64,000 bases of DNA from Bog-473 sp036502025 (GTDB taxonomy: Bacteria; Actinomycetota; Acidimicrobiia; Acidimicrobiales; RAAP-2), in contig DASXZJ010000003.1 in assembly GCA_036502025.1 (NCBI GenBank), positions 3,986-67,985 of the forward strand, in the 5' to 3' direction. The position numbers and the translations under genes were made by a program. Below the pieces are notes generated by a model. It saw nothing but the letters and a program-made list of their open reading frames with translations, had not been told where the DNA came from and did no database searches. This document shows, in pieces, positions 27,452 to 35,617 of the stretch (positions within the stretch are counted from its first letter, which is position 1; the number at the start of each line of letters is the position of its first letter).

Positions 27452-28822
27452 ATGGGCGGGCGGTGGCGACGATGGCGGTTAGGCACGCGGGCGGCCGGTT
27501 CGGCCGGGCTGGCGGCGCTGCTCGGCCTGATGGCCGGCGGGGCGCCCGCCGCGTCGGCCACGGAGGCATCCCGCTACTCGACCAACGGGCGGTGGGTCAC
27601 CGACGCCCAGGGTCGGGATCTCTTCCTCCGCGGGGTCGATGTCACCGGGGCCGAGGACACGCCCACCGCTGACAACCTGCCGTACGGCCCGGCCGACTTC
27701 GTGGCCATGCGGGCGGCCGGCGCCACCGTGGTCCGGCTGCCGATCGCCTGGGCGATGATCGAGCCCACCCCGGGTCACTTCGACCAGGCGGCCATCGACC
27801 GGGCGGTCCAGATCGTCGACTGGGCCGGGGCGGCCGGCCTGCGGGTGGTGCTCGATATGCACCAGTACCTCTGGACGCCGTGTTTCGGGGGCAACGGCAC
27901 ACCGACCTGGGCCGTGCCCAACTGCCCGTCGGCGGCGCCCACCAACCTGGCCCTGCAGGAAGCCGACATCCTGGTGGCCGAGAACGCCTTCTGGAAGAGC
28001 CCGGGGTTGCAGGCCCAGTTCGCCCAGGCCTGGGTGCAGGTCGCCCGGGCGGTCGGCCACCCGTACTTCCTGCTCGGCTACGACATCTTGAACGAGCCCG
28101 GACCCGGCCTCATCCCCAACGAATTGTTCGAGCAGGACTACCTGGCACCGTTCTACCGGTCCGTGGGACGGCAGCTCCGCCAGGTTGATCCGGGGTCGCT
28201 CCTCTTCGTCGAGCCCTCCATCCTCAACGGGTTGGTCAACGGCGTGTCCCAGTTCCTCGGCCCCATCGGTCTCGACCGCCTGGTCTACGAGCCCCACCAG
28301 TACGGGGCGGTGTCCCTCAACGTCGATGGACCCCTGGGCGTGTTCGATCTGCTCGGCCCGGCCCAGTTCATCCCCGACCTGACCTTGGACATCGCCGTGG
28401 CCCGCCGGCTGGGTGCCGCTGTCTGGCTGGGTGAGTGGGGGGCCATCAACCCCGCCGTGTCGGTGCGTCCCACCGCCTACGTCACCGACGATCTGACCGA
28501 GCAGGACGCCTTCATGCTGGGCTCGGCCTACTGGTCGTATGACTCCTCCCTCCGGGGGCCGAACCAGGCCATCGGGGCCGAGCTCGCCCGGATCACGCCC
28601 GATGCCATCGCCGGGACGCCCGAGTCGCTCTCGACCGGGACCGGCCTCATGACGTTGTCGTGGCGCTCCGACGGAGGGCAGACCCTGATCTCCTATCCGG
28701 CGCAGTGTTCACCGCAGACCATCGTGCCCGAGGGCACGGCGTCGGTCGAGCAACTGGCGGGGGACTATCTCGGCGTGACGGCGGCGGCCGGCGCGGTGGT
28801 CACCATCGCCGTCACCTGCTGA
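27452..28822 (+). CDS. Secreted GH5 hydrolase resembling endoglycoceramidase
   Basis: A 456-residue exported enzyme with signal peptide ~1-37 (GLAALLGLMAGGAPAASA). The GH5 barrel opens with RYSTNGRWVTDAQGRDLFLR, and LDMHQYLWTPCFGGNGTPTW (134-153) resembles the DxHQ..GNGxPxW stretch of endoglycoceramidases. The acid/base is E215 in YDILNEPGPG and the nucleophile is E328 in WLGEWGAIN. A C-terminal beta domain (~370-456) also matches that subgroup. Such enzymes cut between oligosaccharide and ceramide, or cleave related glycolipids. ATG 27452 is eight bases after AAGGTG. Substrate class is inferred from motif style; another beta-glucosidase activity is possible. Confidence 0.85.
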   Translation: MGGRWRRWRLGTRAAGSAGLAALLGLMAGGAPAASATEASRYSTNGRWVTDAQGRDLFLRGVDVTGAEDTPTADNLPYGPADFVAMRAAGATVVRLPIAWAMIEPTPGHFDQAAIDRAVQIVDWAGAAGLRVVLDMHQYLWTPCFGGNGTPTWAVPNCPSAAPTNLALQEADILVAENAFWKSPGLQAQFAQAWVQVARAVGHPYFLLGYDILNEPGPGLIPNELFEQDYLAPFYRSVGRQLRQVDPGSLLFVEPSILNGLVNGVSQFLGPIGLDRLVYEPHQYGAVSLNVDGPLGVFDLLGPAQFIPDLTLDIAVARRLGAAVWLGEWGAINPAVSVRPTAYVTDDLTEQDAFMLGSAYWSYDSSLRGPNQAIGAELARITPDAIAGTPESLSTGTGLMTLSWRSDGGQTLISYPAQCSPQTIVPEGTASVEQLAGDYLGVTAAAGAVVTIAVTC

Positions 28823-28826
28823 GGCC

Positions 28827-29591
28827 CTACGAGAAGTGGGTGTCCGGACGCTCCAGCCGCTCGCCGTCGATCACGATGTCGAGCTTCTCGTTGTAGAAGG
28901 CGACCAGCCCCGCAATAGGCGACAGGGCGAGCGTGGGAAAGTTGTACGCCCAGGCGAGGTCGGGAAAGACCCGCTCCCCGAGACGGACCGACCAGTAGTC
29001 GCTGGTCGTTCCCTTGTACGGGCATGCGGTCACGGTGTCGGTGCGGGTGAGGTGCTCGAAACGGACCTCGGTCCGGTTGAAGTAGTACCGGGTCGGGAGA
29101 CCGGTCTCGAAGACCATCACCGTCGAGGACGAGCGGGCCAGCTCGGTACCCTCGAGTTCGATCGCCACGGTGCGGGTCGAGCGCAGGGCGTCGACCCTCG
29201 AGTAGGGGTCACGCGGATGGACGAACACCTCCTCGTCCTCCTCGAACCAGCTGTCGAGCGCCGCCCAGTCGAAACGGACCGTGCCCGTGAGGCCGTCGAC
29301 CTCCGAGCCGGTGAAGTGGTGCGCCACGCCCGGACGGTCCTGGTCGCCGACCCGCAGGCCGTACCGCCTGGCCGTGCCGCGACGGAGCTGCTCCTCGTGC
29401 TGCTCGTCCACCAGGAGGCCGGCGTCGATGTCGGCCATCGGGATGTAGTACTGCGGGTAGTGGGGCCATTCCCACACGTAGAGCGCGGCTGTCGTGTCGA
29501 GGACCACCCGGTCGGCCAGGATGGCGCGGATGCGGCGGGGGACGGGCTCGGTGTGGTTCACCGGGACGACTCGCTCGGGATAATCGGTCAT
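28827..29591 (-). CDS. DUF427 domain protein (tandem)
   Basis: A 254-residue soluble protein with two DUF427 units. The first lies in the N-terminal half (RIRAILADRVVLDTTAALYVWEWPHYPQYYIP). The second is the C-terminal half with the diagnostic CPYKGTTSDYWSVRLGERVF followed by DLAWAYNFPTLALSPIAGLVAFYNEK. The family is widespread in actinobacteria and fungi, and its role is not established. Upstream of ATG 29591 a TAGAAC hexamer lies six bases away, a near match to the leaderless -10 pattern seen elsewhere here. It is convergent with the GH5 gene with only four bases between stops. Confidence 0.88.
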   Translation of the reverse strand: MTDYPERVVPVNHTEPVPRRIRAILADRVVLDTTAALYVWEWPHYPQYYIPMADIDAGLLVDEQHEEQLRRGTARRYGLRVGDQDRPGVAHHFTGSEVDGLTGTVRFDWAALDSWFEEDEEVFVHPRDPYSRVDALRSTRTVAIELEGTELARSSSTVMVFETGLPTRYYFNRTEVRFEHLTRTDTVTACPYKGTTSDYWSVRLGERVFPDLAWAYNFPTLALSPIAGLVAFYNEKLDIVIDGERLERPDTHFS

Positions 29592-29726
29592 GCCAGTGTT
29601 CTACCGGTCAGGCCGCGTCAGCCGTGGCGCGCCCCCCGGGCCCGTTCGATCTCCACCAGGCAGGACTGGGCCACCAGCCTGGGCGGACCGCGAGAGCTGG
29701 GATTAGGGCTGAAATTTCCGACGCAG

Positions 29727-29739
29727 CCTCCCGGGGAGG
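29727..29739 (+). promoter_or_regulatory. Hairpin with short T run in the leader of the solute-binding protein gene
   Basis: CCTCC and GGAGG pair around a three-base loop, followed by GG and TTTT. It stands 46 bases before ATG 29786 on the plus strand. It could be a weak attenuator or a read-through barrier; the sequence alone does not decide. Confidence 0.25.
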
Positions 29740-29785
29740 GGTTTTCTGAGTAGCTTTCGCCTCGAGCGATTCTGGGAGGGATGCG

Positions 29786-31204
29786 ATGAAGGATCCGACG
29801 CGGCGCGGCTGCCTGGCCCTTGCCGTGGCGTCGGTGCTGGTGGCGGTGATTGTGCCGTCCGCTTCGTCCGCTTCGTCCGGTGCGTCTGCCGTCAGCCAGG
29901 CCAGCACCAGCAGCCGGGGTGTCACGAGCACCCGGATCAACGTCGTCTTCCCGGTGGTGAACCTGCAGGCGCTCTCGACCGAGATCGGCTTCGCCGGCGA
30001 TGTCGAGTACACCGAGCAGGGCAAGGCCATCGACCTCTTCGTCAAGCAGATCAACGACGCCGGCGGCATCAACGGCCGCAAAATCAACCCGATCATCACC
30101 TTCTTCGACCCGACGAGCGAGTCGGACATGCGGGCGCTGTGCAAGGACTGGACCGAGGGGAGCCCTGCCGCCTTCGCCGTGCTCGACGGCGTCGGCGACT
30201 GGACCGGTGATGACCAGCTCTGCATCACCCAGGAGGGCCACACACCGTTCCTCGGGCAGTGGACCACCATCTCGGCCTGGACCACGCGGGGCGCGCCCTA
30301 CCTCTGGTGGACCGGTCCCGACGATGCCGCCATCCTCTCGGCCACGGTCGCCTGGGGCCGCGGCGCCGGCCTGTTGGGCGGCCACCGCAAGGTCGGGATC
30401 ATCGCCGGGGACCGGGCCAGTGACCAGCTCGCCCTCAACGACTACCTGCTGCCCGACCTGAAGAAGATCGGGGTGACCCCCGTGGTCGAGACCATGGCCG
30501 CCGACACCACCGAGACGGCGGCCATCAACAGCGACGCCCCCCTCGTGGTGGAGAAGCTGCACAGCGCCGGGGTGAACTCGGTCATCCCGCTCATCCCGTT
30601 CAACGCGTTCCTCCCCGTGCTCTCGGCCGAGACGAGTCAGCACTACTACCCCAAGCTGCTCCTCTCGGACTACGAGTCCTCGATCGAGTCCTCGCTCGGT
30701 CTCATCCCGGTCCCCTTTGAGAAGGCCCTCAACGGCCAGGAAGGGGTGACCACCGAGACGCTCGGGGGGATCGACGACTCCCGCCGCGCCGCCCAGGGCG
30801 GCTACGACGCCGGGGTCAGGAGCTGCTGGGACACCTGGCACAAGGCCTACCCGCAGATTCCCAAGGGCAACATGAACGACTTCATCGAGGAGCAGGGCCC
30901 CGTTCAGGGGTGGTGCCAGGAGATCACGCTCTTCGCCCGGGCCGCCACCATGGCGGGCCGGCACCTCACCCGCCGGACCTTCGTCGAGGCCATGTCCCGG
31001 ATCACCAACTTTGCCGGGGGATATTCGCCCACGCTCAGCTTCGGGCCGGACAAGTTCTCGGGACCGACCGAGTACCAGGTGGTCAAGCTGCACGACAACA
31101 CCCCGCCCTCGAGCCAGTGCCGGCTTCCGCTCGGCACCCTGCCCCCGCAAGGCCGTTGCTGGCACGTGGTGCAGGGCTGGAAACCGCTGCCGAAGGCGCC
31201 ATGA
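29786..31204 (+). CDS. Exported branched-chain-amino-acid-type (family 6) solute-binding protein
   Basis: A 472-residue periplasmic-binding-fold protein of the LivJ/Peripla_BP_6 type. A signal peptide is at ~1-30 (LALAVASVLVAVIVPSASSA), without an obvious lipobox Cys. The first lobe contains EQGKAIDLFVKQINDAGGINGRKI, a typical opening, and the second HRKVGIIAGDRASDQLALNDYLL and AAQGGYDAGVRSCWDTW. ATG 29786 has GGGAGGGATGCG just upstream. Its stop overlaps the PhyH gene by four bases. No ABC permease or ATPase gene is adjacent, so either it feeds a remote transporter or it acts as a sensor or substrate scavenger. The ligand is unknown; branched-chain-type binders also take aromatic acids, amides and urea. 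Confidence 0.85.
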   Translation: MKDPTRRGCLALAVASVLVAVIVPSASSASSGASAVSQASTSSRGVTSTRINVVFPVVNLQALSTEIGFAGDVEYTEQGKAIDLFVKQINDAGGINGRKINPIITFFDPTSESDMRALCKDWTEGSPAAFAVLDGVGDWTGDDQLCITQEGHTPFLGQWTTISAWTTRGAPYLWWTGPDDAAILSATVAWGRGAGLLGGHRKVGIIAGDRASDQLALNDYLLPDLKKIGVTPVVETMAADTTETAAINSDAPLVVEKLHSAGVNSVIPLIPFNAFLPVLSAETSQHYYPKLLLSDYESSIESSLGLIPVPFEKALNGQEGVTTETLGGIDDSRRAAQGGYDAGVRSCWDTWHKAYPQIPKGNMNDFIEEQGPVQGWCQEITLFARAATMAGRHLTRRTFVEAMSRITNFAGGYSPTLSFGPDKFSGPTEYQVVKLHDNTPPSSQCRLPLGTLPPQGRCWHVVQGWKPLPKAP

Positions 31205-32094
31205 GCGCCACGGCCCGGGCGCAGTGGGAGGAGGACGGGTGGTGCGTCCTCCCCGATCTCCTGGCCGACGACGAGGTGCGCGCGGCCCAGGCCGCCCTGC
31301 CCCCCCTCTTTCCGACGGCCGAGGAGTTCGCCGCGGATAGCGATCCGGACCGCAACCGTCCCTTCCGGGTCGACTCGCACCGGGTGCTGCCCCGGTTCCC
31401 CTTCGAGAGCGGCGCGCTCAACCACCTCGTGGTGCACGACAGGATCATCGACCTGGCCGAGGACTATCTCGGCCTGACCGACGTGCGCCTCTATCAGGGG
31501 ATGCTCAGTGCGAAGTACGGCGGTGGGGCCGAGAGCGACGAGCAGTTGCTCCACGTCGACTACGGCAATCACACCCTCGTGGTCCCCCGGCCCGAGGTGG
31601 GCTACCAGCAGCTCGAGCTCTTCATCTACCTGAGCGACGTCACCCCGGCGACCGCGGCCACCCGGATGGTCTCGCGCCGGCTGACCGGGGACATCCCGGT
31701 CGAGCGGACCTACCTGAGCCTGGGCGAGTACGGGTCCCTCTACGACGCCGAGGTACCGGCTTCAGGTCCTGCGGGCGCCATCCTGGCCTACCGCCCCGAC
31801 GTCTATCACCGGGGCGTGCGGATGACCGAGCCCGGCGCAGCCCGCTTCATGCTGCACGTGTCCTACAAGCCGGTCGACACCGATTGGCTCGGCTCACAGG
31901 CCTGGCCGGGGGCGGCCGAGGACATGTCGTGGCACCGTTTCATGGCGGGAAGCCCGAGCGTGCGCCAACTCACCGTGCTGGGGTTTCCCGAGCCGGGTCA
32001 CCGCTACTGGAACGCGGAGACCCTGCGGGGCACGGCCGCCCGCTACCCGTCGCTCGACCTGACGCCCTGGATCGAGGCATCGCGGCGCGCGTGA
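31201..32094 (+). CDS. Phytanoyl-CoA dioxygenase (PhyH) family oxygenase
   Basis: A 297-residue Fe(II)/2-oxoglutarate-dependent oxygenase of the PhyH group. The iron triad is H118-x-D120 in LLHVDYGNHT and H203 in PDVYHRGVRM, with R207 placed for 2-oxoglutarate binding. The double-stranded beta-helix core is otherwise complete (GAILAYRPD, FMLHVSYKP). ATG 31201 overlaps the stop of the solute-binding protein gene, and its own stop overlaps the GH13 start (GTGA), so the three genes are translationally coupled. The substrate is unknown; PhyH members hydroxylate acyl-CoAs, amino acids, ectoine or natural products. Confidence 0.88.
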   Translation: MSATARAQWEEDGWCVLPDLLADDEVRAAQAALPPLFPTAEEFAADSDPDRNRPFRVDSHRVLPRFPFESGALNHLVVHDRIIDLAEDYLGLTDVRLYQGMLSAKYGGGAESDEQLLHVDYGNHTLVVPRPEVGYQQLELFIYLSDVTPATAATRMVSRRLTGDIPVERTYLSLGEYGSLYDAEVPASGPAGAILAYRPDVYHRGVRMTEPGAARFMLHVSYKPVDTDWLGSQAWPGAAEDMSWHRFMAGSPSVRQLTVLGFPEPGHRYWNAETLRGTAARYPSLDLTPWIEASRRA

Positions 32095-33686
32095 GCACCA
32101 CCGGCGAGCCGTGGTGGCGGGCGGGTGTGCTCTACCAGATCTACCCGCGCTCGTTCGCCGACTCCGACGGCGACGGCGTAGGCGACCTGCCCGGCGTCAT
32201 GGCGCATCTGGACCACTTGGAGTGGTTGGGGGTGGACGGGATCTGGCTCTCCCCGGTCACGGTGTCGCCCAACGCCGACTGGGGCTACGACGTGGCCGAC
32301 TTTTGCGCGGTGGCGCCCGAGTTCGGCACGCTGGACGACCTGGATCGCCTGGTGGCCGAGGCCGGCCGGCGTGGGATCCGTGTCCTGCTGGACCTGGTCC
32401 CCAACCACACCAGCGATCAGCACCCGTGGTTCGTCGACTCGCGCTCCTCGCGCGCCGCGGCCAGGCGTGACTGGTACGTCTGGGCCAACCCCAAGCCCGA
32501 CGGGTCGCCCCCCAACAACTGGGTCAGCAGCTTCGGGGGGCCGGCCTGGACCCTCGATGAGGTGACCGGGCAGTACTTCCTGCACAACCACCTGGACGAG
32601 CAGCCGGACCTCAATTGGTGGAACGAGGAGGTGCGGGACACCTTCGACGCCATCATTTCGTTCTGGGCCGACCACGGGGTGGCCGGTTTCCGCATCGATG
32701 TGTGCAACATCATCATCAAGGACGCCCAGCTGCGCGACAACCCTGTCGCCACCGAGGACGACAGCTTCGAGGAGCAGATGTTCGGGCAGCGCTCCGTCTT
32801 CAACGGCAACCGGCCCGAGGTGCACGAGGTCATCCGGCGCTGGCGGGCCCTGGCCGACTCCTATGAGGAACCGCGGGTGCTGATCGGCGAGACCCCCGTC
32901 CCGATGGAGCAGCTGGCGGCCTACTACGGCACGGGCGCCGACGAGCTCCACCTGGCCTTCAACTTCAACTTCATGAGCGCGCCGTTCGATGCCGCGTCCC
33001 TGCGCGCCGTCGTCGAGGAGACCGAGGCCGGCCTGCCGCCCGGCGCCTGGCCGGCCTGGACCGGGTCCAATCACGACATGTTCCGCTTCCCCACCCGCTG
33101 GGCCGCCGACGACCCGGCCCGGACCCGGCTGGCCCTCCTCATGCTGATGACCCTGCGGGGCACTCCCGTGCTCTACCAGGGGGACGAGATCGGCCAGGGT
33201 AACGCCACCCTGGCGCAGGAGGACCTGCGCGACCCACTCGGCGTCCGCTACTGGCCCTACTACGAAGGGCGCGACGCCGGGCGCACCCCCATGCGGTGGA
33301 CCGGTGCTCCGGGCGGGGGCTTCACCGGCCCGGACACCAGGCCGTGGCTTCCCCTGGGCGAGGGGGCCAACGTGGAGGAGCAACGGAGCGACCCCGACTC
33401 GGTCCTCGCGTTCACACGTGATCTCATCGCGTTGCGGCGGGGGGAAGCGGACCTGCGGACAGGCTCCTACCGGACCCTCGAGGCGCCCGCCGGCATCTGG
33501 GCCTGGGGGCGGGGCAGGGGTTGCCGCGTCCTGGTCAACCTGTCAGAGGAGACGGTGACGCTTTCGGGCCATCCCGGCGTGGTGCGCCTCGGCACGGATC
33601 GGGCCCGCGACGGGGAGCGGCTCGGAGACGCCGTTCAGCTGGGGGCCTGGGAAGGCCTCATCGTGGCTGCTCCCAGCACTCGCTGA
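32091..33686 (+). CDS. GH13 alpha-glucosidase / oligo-1,6-glucosidase-like
   Basis: A 531-residue cytoplasmic alpha-glucosidase of the GH13 oligo-1,6-glucosidase/trehalose-hydrolase subfamilies. Landmarks are YQIYPRSFADSDGDGVGDL, the Asp-rich subfamily marker, LVPNHTSDQHPWF, the nucleophile D203 in GFRIDVCN, the acid/base E267 in LIGETPVP, and H328-D329 in GSNHD. It ends with a beta-sandwich domain C. GTG 32091 overlaps the PhyH stop. The last 29 bases overlap the convergent NRDE gene. Substrates are probably short alpha-glucosides imported or formed in the cell; the coupling to PhyH and a binding protein is unusual. Confidence 0.92.
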   Translation: MSTTGEPWWRAGVLYQIYPRSFADSDGDGVGDLPGVMAHLDHLEWLGVDGIWLSPVTVSPNADWGYDVADFCAVAPEFGTLDDLDRLVAEAGRRGIRVLLDLVPNHTSDQHPWFVDSRSSRAAARRDWYVWANPKPDGSPPNNWVSSFGGPAWTLDEVTGQYFLHNHLDEQPDLNWWNEEVRDTFDAIISFWADHGVAGFRIDVCNIIIKDAQLRDNPVATEDDSFEEQMFGQRSVFNGNRPEVHEVIRRWRALADSYEEPRVLIGETPVPMEQLAAYYGTGADELHLAFNFNFMSAPFDAASLRAVVEETEAGLPPGAWPAWTGSNHDMFRFPTRWAADDPARTRLALLMLMTLRGTPVLYQGDEIGQGNATLAQEDLRDPLGVRYWPYYEGRDAGRTPMRWTGAPGGGFTGPDTRPWLPLGEGANVEEQRSDPDSVLAFTRDLIALRRGEADLRTGSYRTLEAPAGIWAWGRGRGCRVLVNLSEETVTLSGHPGVVRLGTDRARDGERLGDAVQLGAWEGLIVAAPSTR

Positions 33687-34425
33687 CCTCGACGAACGCC
33701 GTGGTGCACGGGGGACCGTCGGCCACCCACATCCGGGGCGGCTCCGCCGCACCCGCGTCGTGGCGCACCAGGCAGGATGACCGGGTCCCGTAGCCCTCCA
33801 GGTGCACGCAGCACGAGATAGGCCGGGGACCCTGCTCTGTTTCGATCGTCTCGCAGATGTGGTGGTCTCGCAGCACGCCCTCGAGGGCGGTCACGACGAC
33901 GTCGGCGTCCTGGTCCAGCGGGGCCAGCGCGTGGACGACGCGGTCGGCCTTCGACGAGAGGGCACCGAGCGGCCGGTTCTCCAGGACGTGGACACCGGGC
34001 CCGAGGGGTACGGCGTCGACGTCGACCGACCCGGTGAAGTCGATGGAGTAGAGCGAATTGCGATCGCCCACCAGTAGCCAGCATCCGTTGTAGTCGGAGG
34101 GCTTGAAGCGGCCCACGAAGTCCTCGGCCGCGCCGTCCGCGTCGGCGTGGGCAGCCAGGGCCAGGGGCAGCTCGCCGCGCGAGCGCCGGCTGAGGTCCTT
34201 GCCGTCGGGGAGCGGCTGGTTGGTCAGGCCGGCGAAGACGCCGTGCTCGTTGACGGCCAGCCAGGTGCCGCCGACCCGCTCGTCCCGGCCGCCGAGGATG
34301 CGGGGGCCTGACGGCGCCAGCACCGTGAACGAGGTGGACGGGCGGTCGGTGAACTCGTCTCGGTTGGCCCCGATCAGCAGAGGTGTGCCCGGGATGACGC
34401 GTGACGCGACGACGAGCAGGCACAC
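33658..34425 (-). CDS. NRDE family protein (TANGO2-like, DUF833)
   Basis: A 255-residue protein of the NRDE/TANGO2 family. It starts with Cys2 (MCLLVVA), followed by LLIGANRDEFTDRPS carrying the NRDE signature and GGRDERVGGTWLAVNEHGVFAGLTN. The N-terminal Cys, kept after Met removal, and the fold are shared with Ntn-type hydrolases. Eukaryotic TANGO2 is tied to heme and lipid handling, and bacterial roles are unclear. GTG 34425 lies six bases after a TAGGGT hexamer, suggesting a leaderless transcript. The 3' end overlaps the GH13 gene by 29 bases. Confidence 0.9.
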   Translation of the reverse strand: MCLLVVASRVIPGTPLLIGANRDEFTDRPSTSFTVLAPSGPRILGGRDERVGGTWLAVNEHGVFAGLTNQPLPDGKDLSRRSRGELPLALAAHADADGAAEDFVGRFKPSDYNGCWLLVGDRNSLYSIDFTGSVDVDAVPLGPGVHVLENRPLGALSSKADRVVHALAPLDQDADVVVTALEGVLRDHHICETIETEQGPRPISCCVHLEGYGTRSSCLVRHDAGAAEPPRMWVADGPPCTTAFVEVSECWEQPR

Positions 34426-34431
34426 GCCGAC

Positions 34432-34437
34432 ACCCTA
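34432..34437 (-). promoter_or_regulatory. -10 hexamer for the NRDE gene (leaderless)
   Basis: The minus strand reads TAGGGT, six bases before GTG 34425; no ribosome binding site is seen between them. Confidence 0.5.
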
Positions 34438-34460
34438 CCGAGCGTCCGGAACGGCGCGGC

Positions 34461-35591
34461 TCAGGCCGCCAGCAGCTCGACCGGCTCGGTCACCGGTGGG
34501 CGCGGCGGCGCCAGGGGGAGCTTCTTCTGGCGGCCCGGCAGGGCGAAGCGGAAGATCTTCCAGACGACCGAGCCGAACTGCCGGGACAGCCGCCCGGTGT
34601 TGTAGGGGATGCCGTAGCGGGCGCAGATCTCACGGACCTGGGGTGCGATCTGCTGGTACCGCCGGGCCGGGATGTCGGGGAAGATGTGGTGCTCAATCTG
34701 GAAGCTCAGGTTGCCGCTCATGATGTGGAACAGCCGGCCCCCCGAGATGTTCCCCGAGCCGAGCATCTGGCGGAAGTACCAGTGCCCCTTGGACTCGCCT
34801 TCGCACTCCTCCTCGGTGAACTCGCGCACCCCGGTGGGGAAGTGGCCGCAGAAGATGATGATGAAGGCCCAGAGGTTGCGCACCACATTGGCCAGCGCGT
34901 TGGCGGCCAGCGTGAGGAGGAACAGGGGCCCGGTGAAGGCCGGCCACATGATGTAGTCGCGGAAGGCGAGCTTGCCCGACTTCTTCAGCCCGTTGACCAG
35001 CGACGGCTTGGCCTCTTCCCAGGGCTTGGTCCCTTCGCGCACGGCGGCGACATCGACATCGTGCAGCATGATCCCGTGGTCGAAGATGAGTGCCAGCCCC
35101 AGCGCGTAGAGGGGGTTGCCCAGGTTGCCCGGTGACCACGGCGTCTCGGCGCTGATCCGGATGACGCCGTACCCGAGGTCGCGGTCCTTGTCGGTGATGT
35201 TGGTGAAGGTGTGGTGCAGGTAGTTGTGGTAGTGCTGCCACCCTTTGGCGGGGCAGGAGGAGTCCCACTCGAAGTCGGTCGAGGAGAGCGCCGGGTCGTT
35301 GGTCCAGTCGTACTGGCCGTGCAGGACGTTGTGGCCGATCTCCATGTTGTCGAGGATCTTGGACAGCGAGAGGGCGCCCGCCCCGAGGAGCCAGAACGGG
35401 GGGAGGAAGCCGAGGAAGAGCGAGGCGCGACCGGTGATCTCCGACCAGCGTTGGATCCGGATCAGGCGGCGGATGTAGCGCACGTCCTCGGATCCGAGCT
35501 GGCCGGCCACCTGCGCCCGCAGGGCGTCGAGCTCGGCGGCCAGCTCGTCCAGCTGGGGAGCGGTGAGGCCGTAGGTCTCGGCGACGGTCAT
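34461..35591 (-). CDS. Membrane fatty acid desaturase (DesA3/linoleoyl-desaturase-like)
   Basis: A 376-residue di-iron desaturase of the FA_desaturase fold. The boxes are HNVLH (87-91), HNYLHH (122-127) and QIEHH (298-302); the last, with Gln for the first His, is typical of the DesA3/front-end group. Membrane blocks lie near 55-75, 160-178 and 215-250. ATG 35591 is preceded by AGGAAGGGGAAG, so the open frame upstream to 35768 is not part of it. The gene begins 26 bases after the ferredoxin-reductase stop, mirroring the Rv3230c-DesA3 pair of Mycobacterium tuberculosis, where the reductase supplies electrons. Stearoyl- or palmitoyl-CoA as substrate is inferred from that pair. Confidence 0.92.
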   Translation of the reverse strand: MTVAETYGLTAPQLDELAAELDALRAQVAGQLGSEDVRYIRRLIRIQRWSEITGRASLFLGFLPPFWLLGAGALSLSKILDNMEIGHNVLHGQYDWTNDPALSSTDFEWDSSCPAKGWQHYHNYLHHTFTNITDKDRDLGYGVIRISAETPWSPGNLGNPLYALGLALIFDHGIMLHDVDVAAVREGTKPWEEAKPSLVNGLKKSGKLAFRDYIMWPAFTGPLFLLTLAANALANVVRNLWAFIIIFCGHFPTGVREFTEEECEGESKGHWYFRQMLGSGNISGGRLFHIMSGNLSFQIEHHIFPDIPARRYQQIAPQVREICARYGIPYNTGRLSRQFGSVVWKIFRFALPGRQKKLPLAPPRPPVTEPVELLAA

Positions 35592-35617
35592 CGGGGCTTC
35601 CCCTTCCTGGCGCTGGC

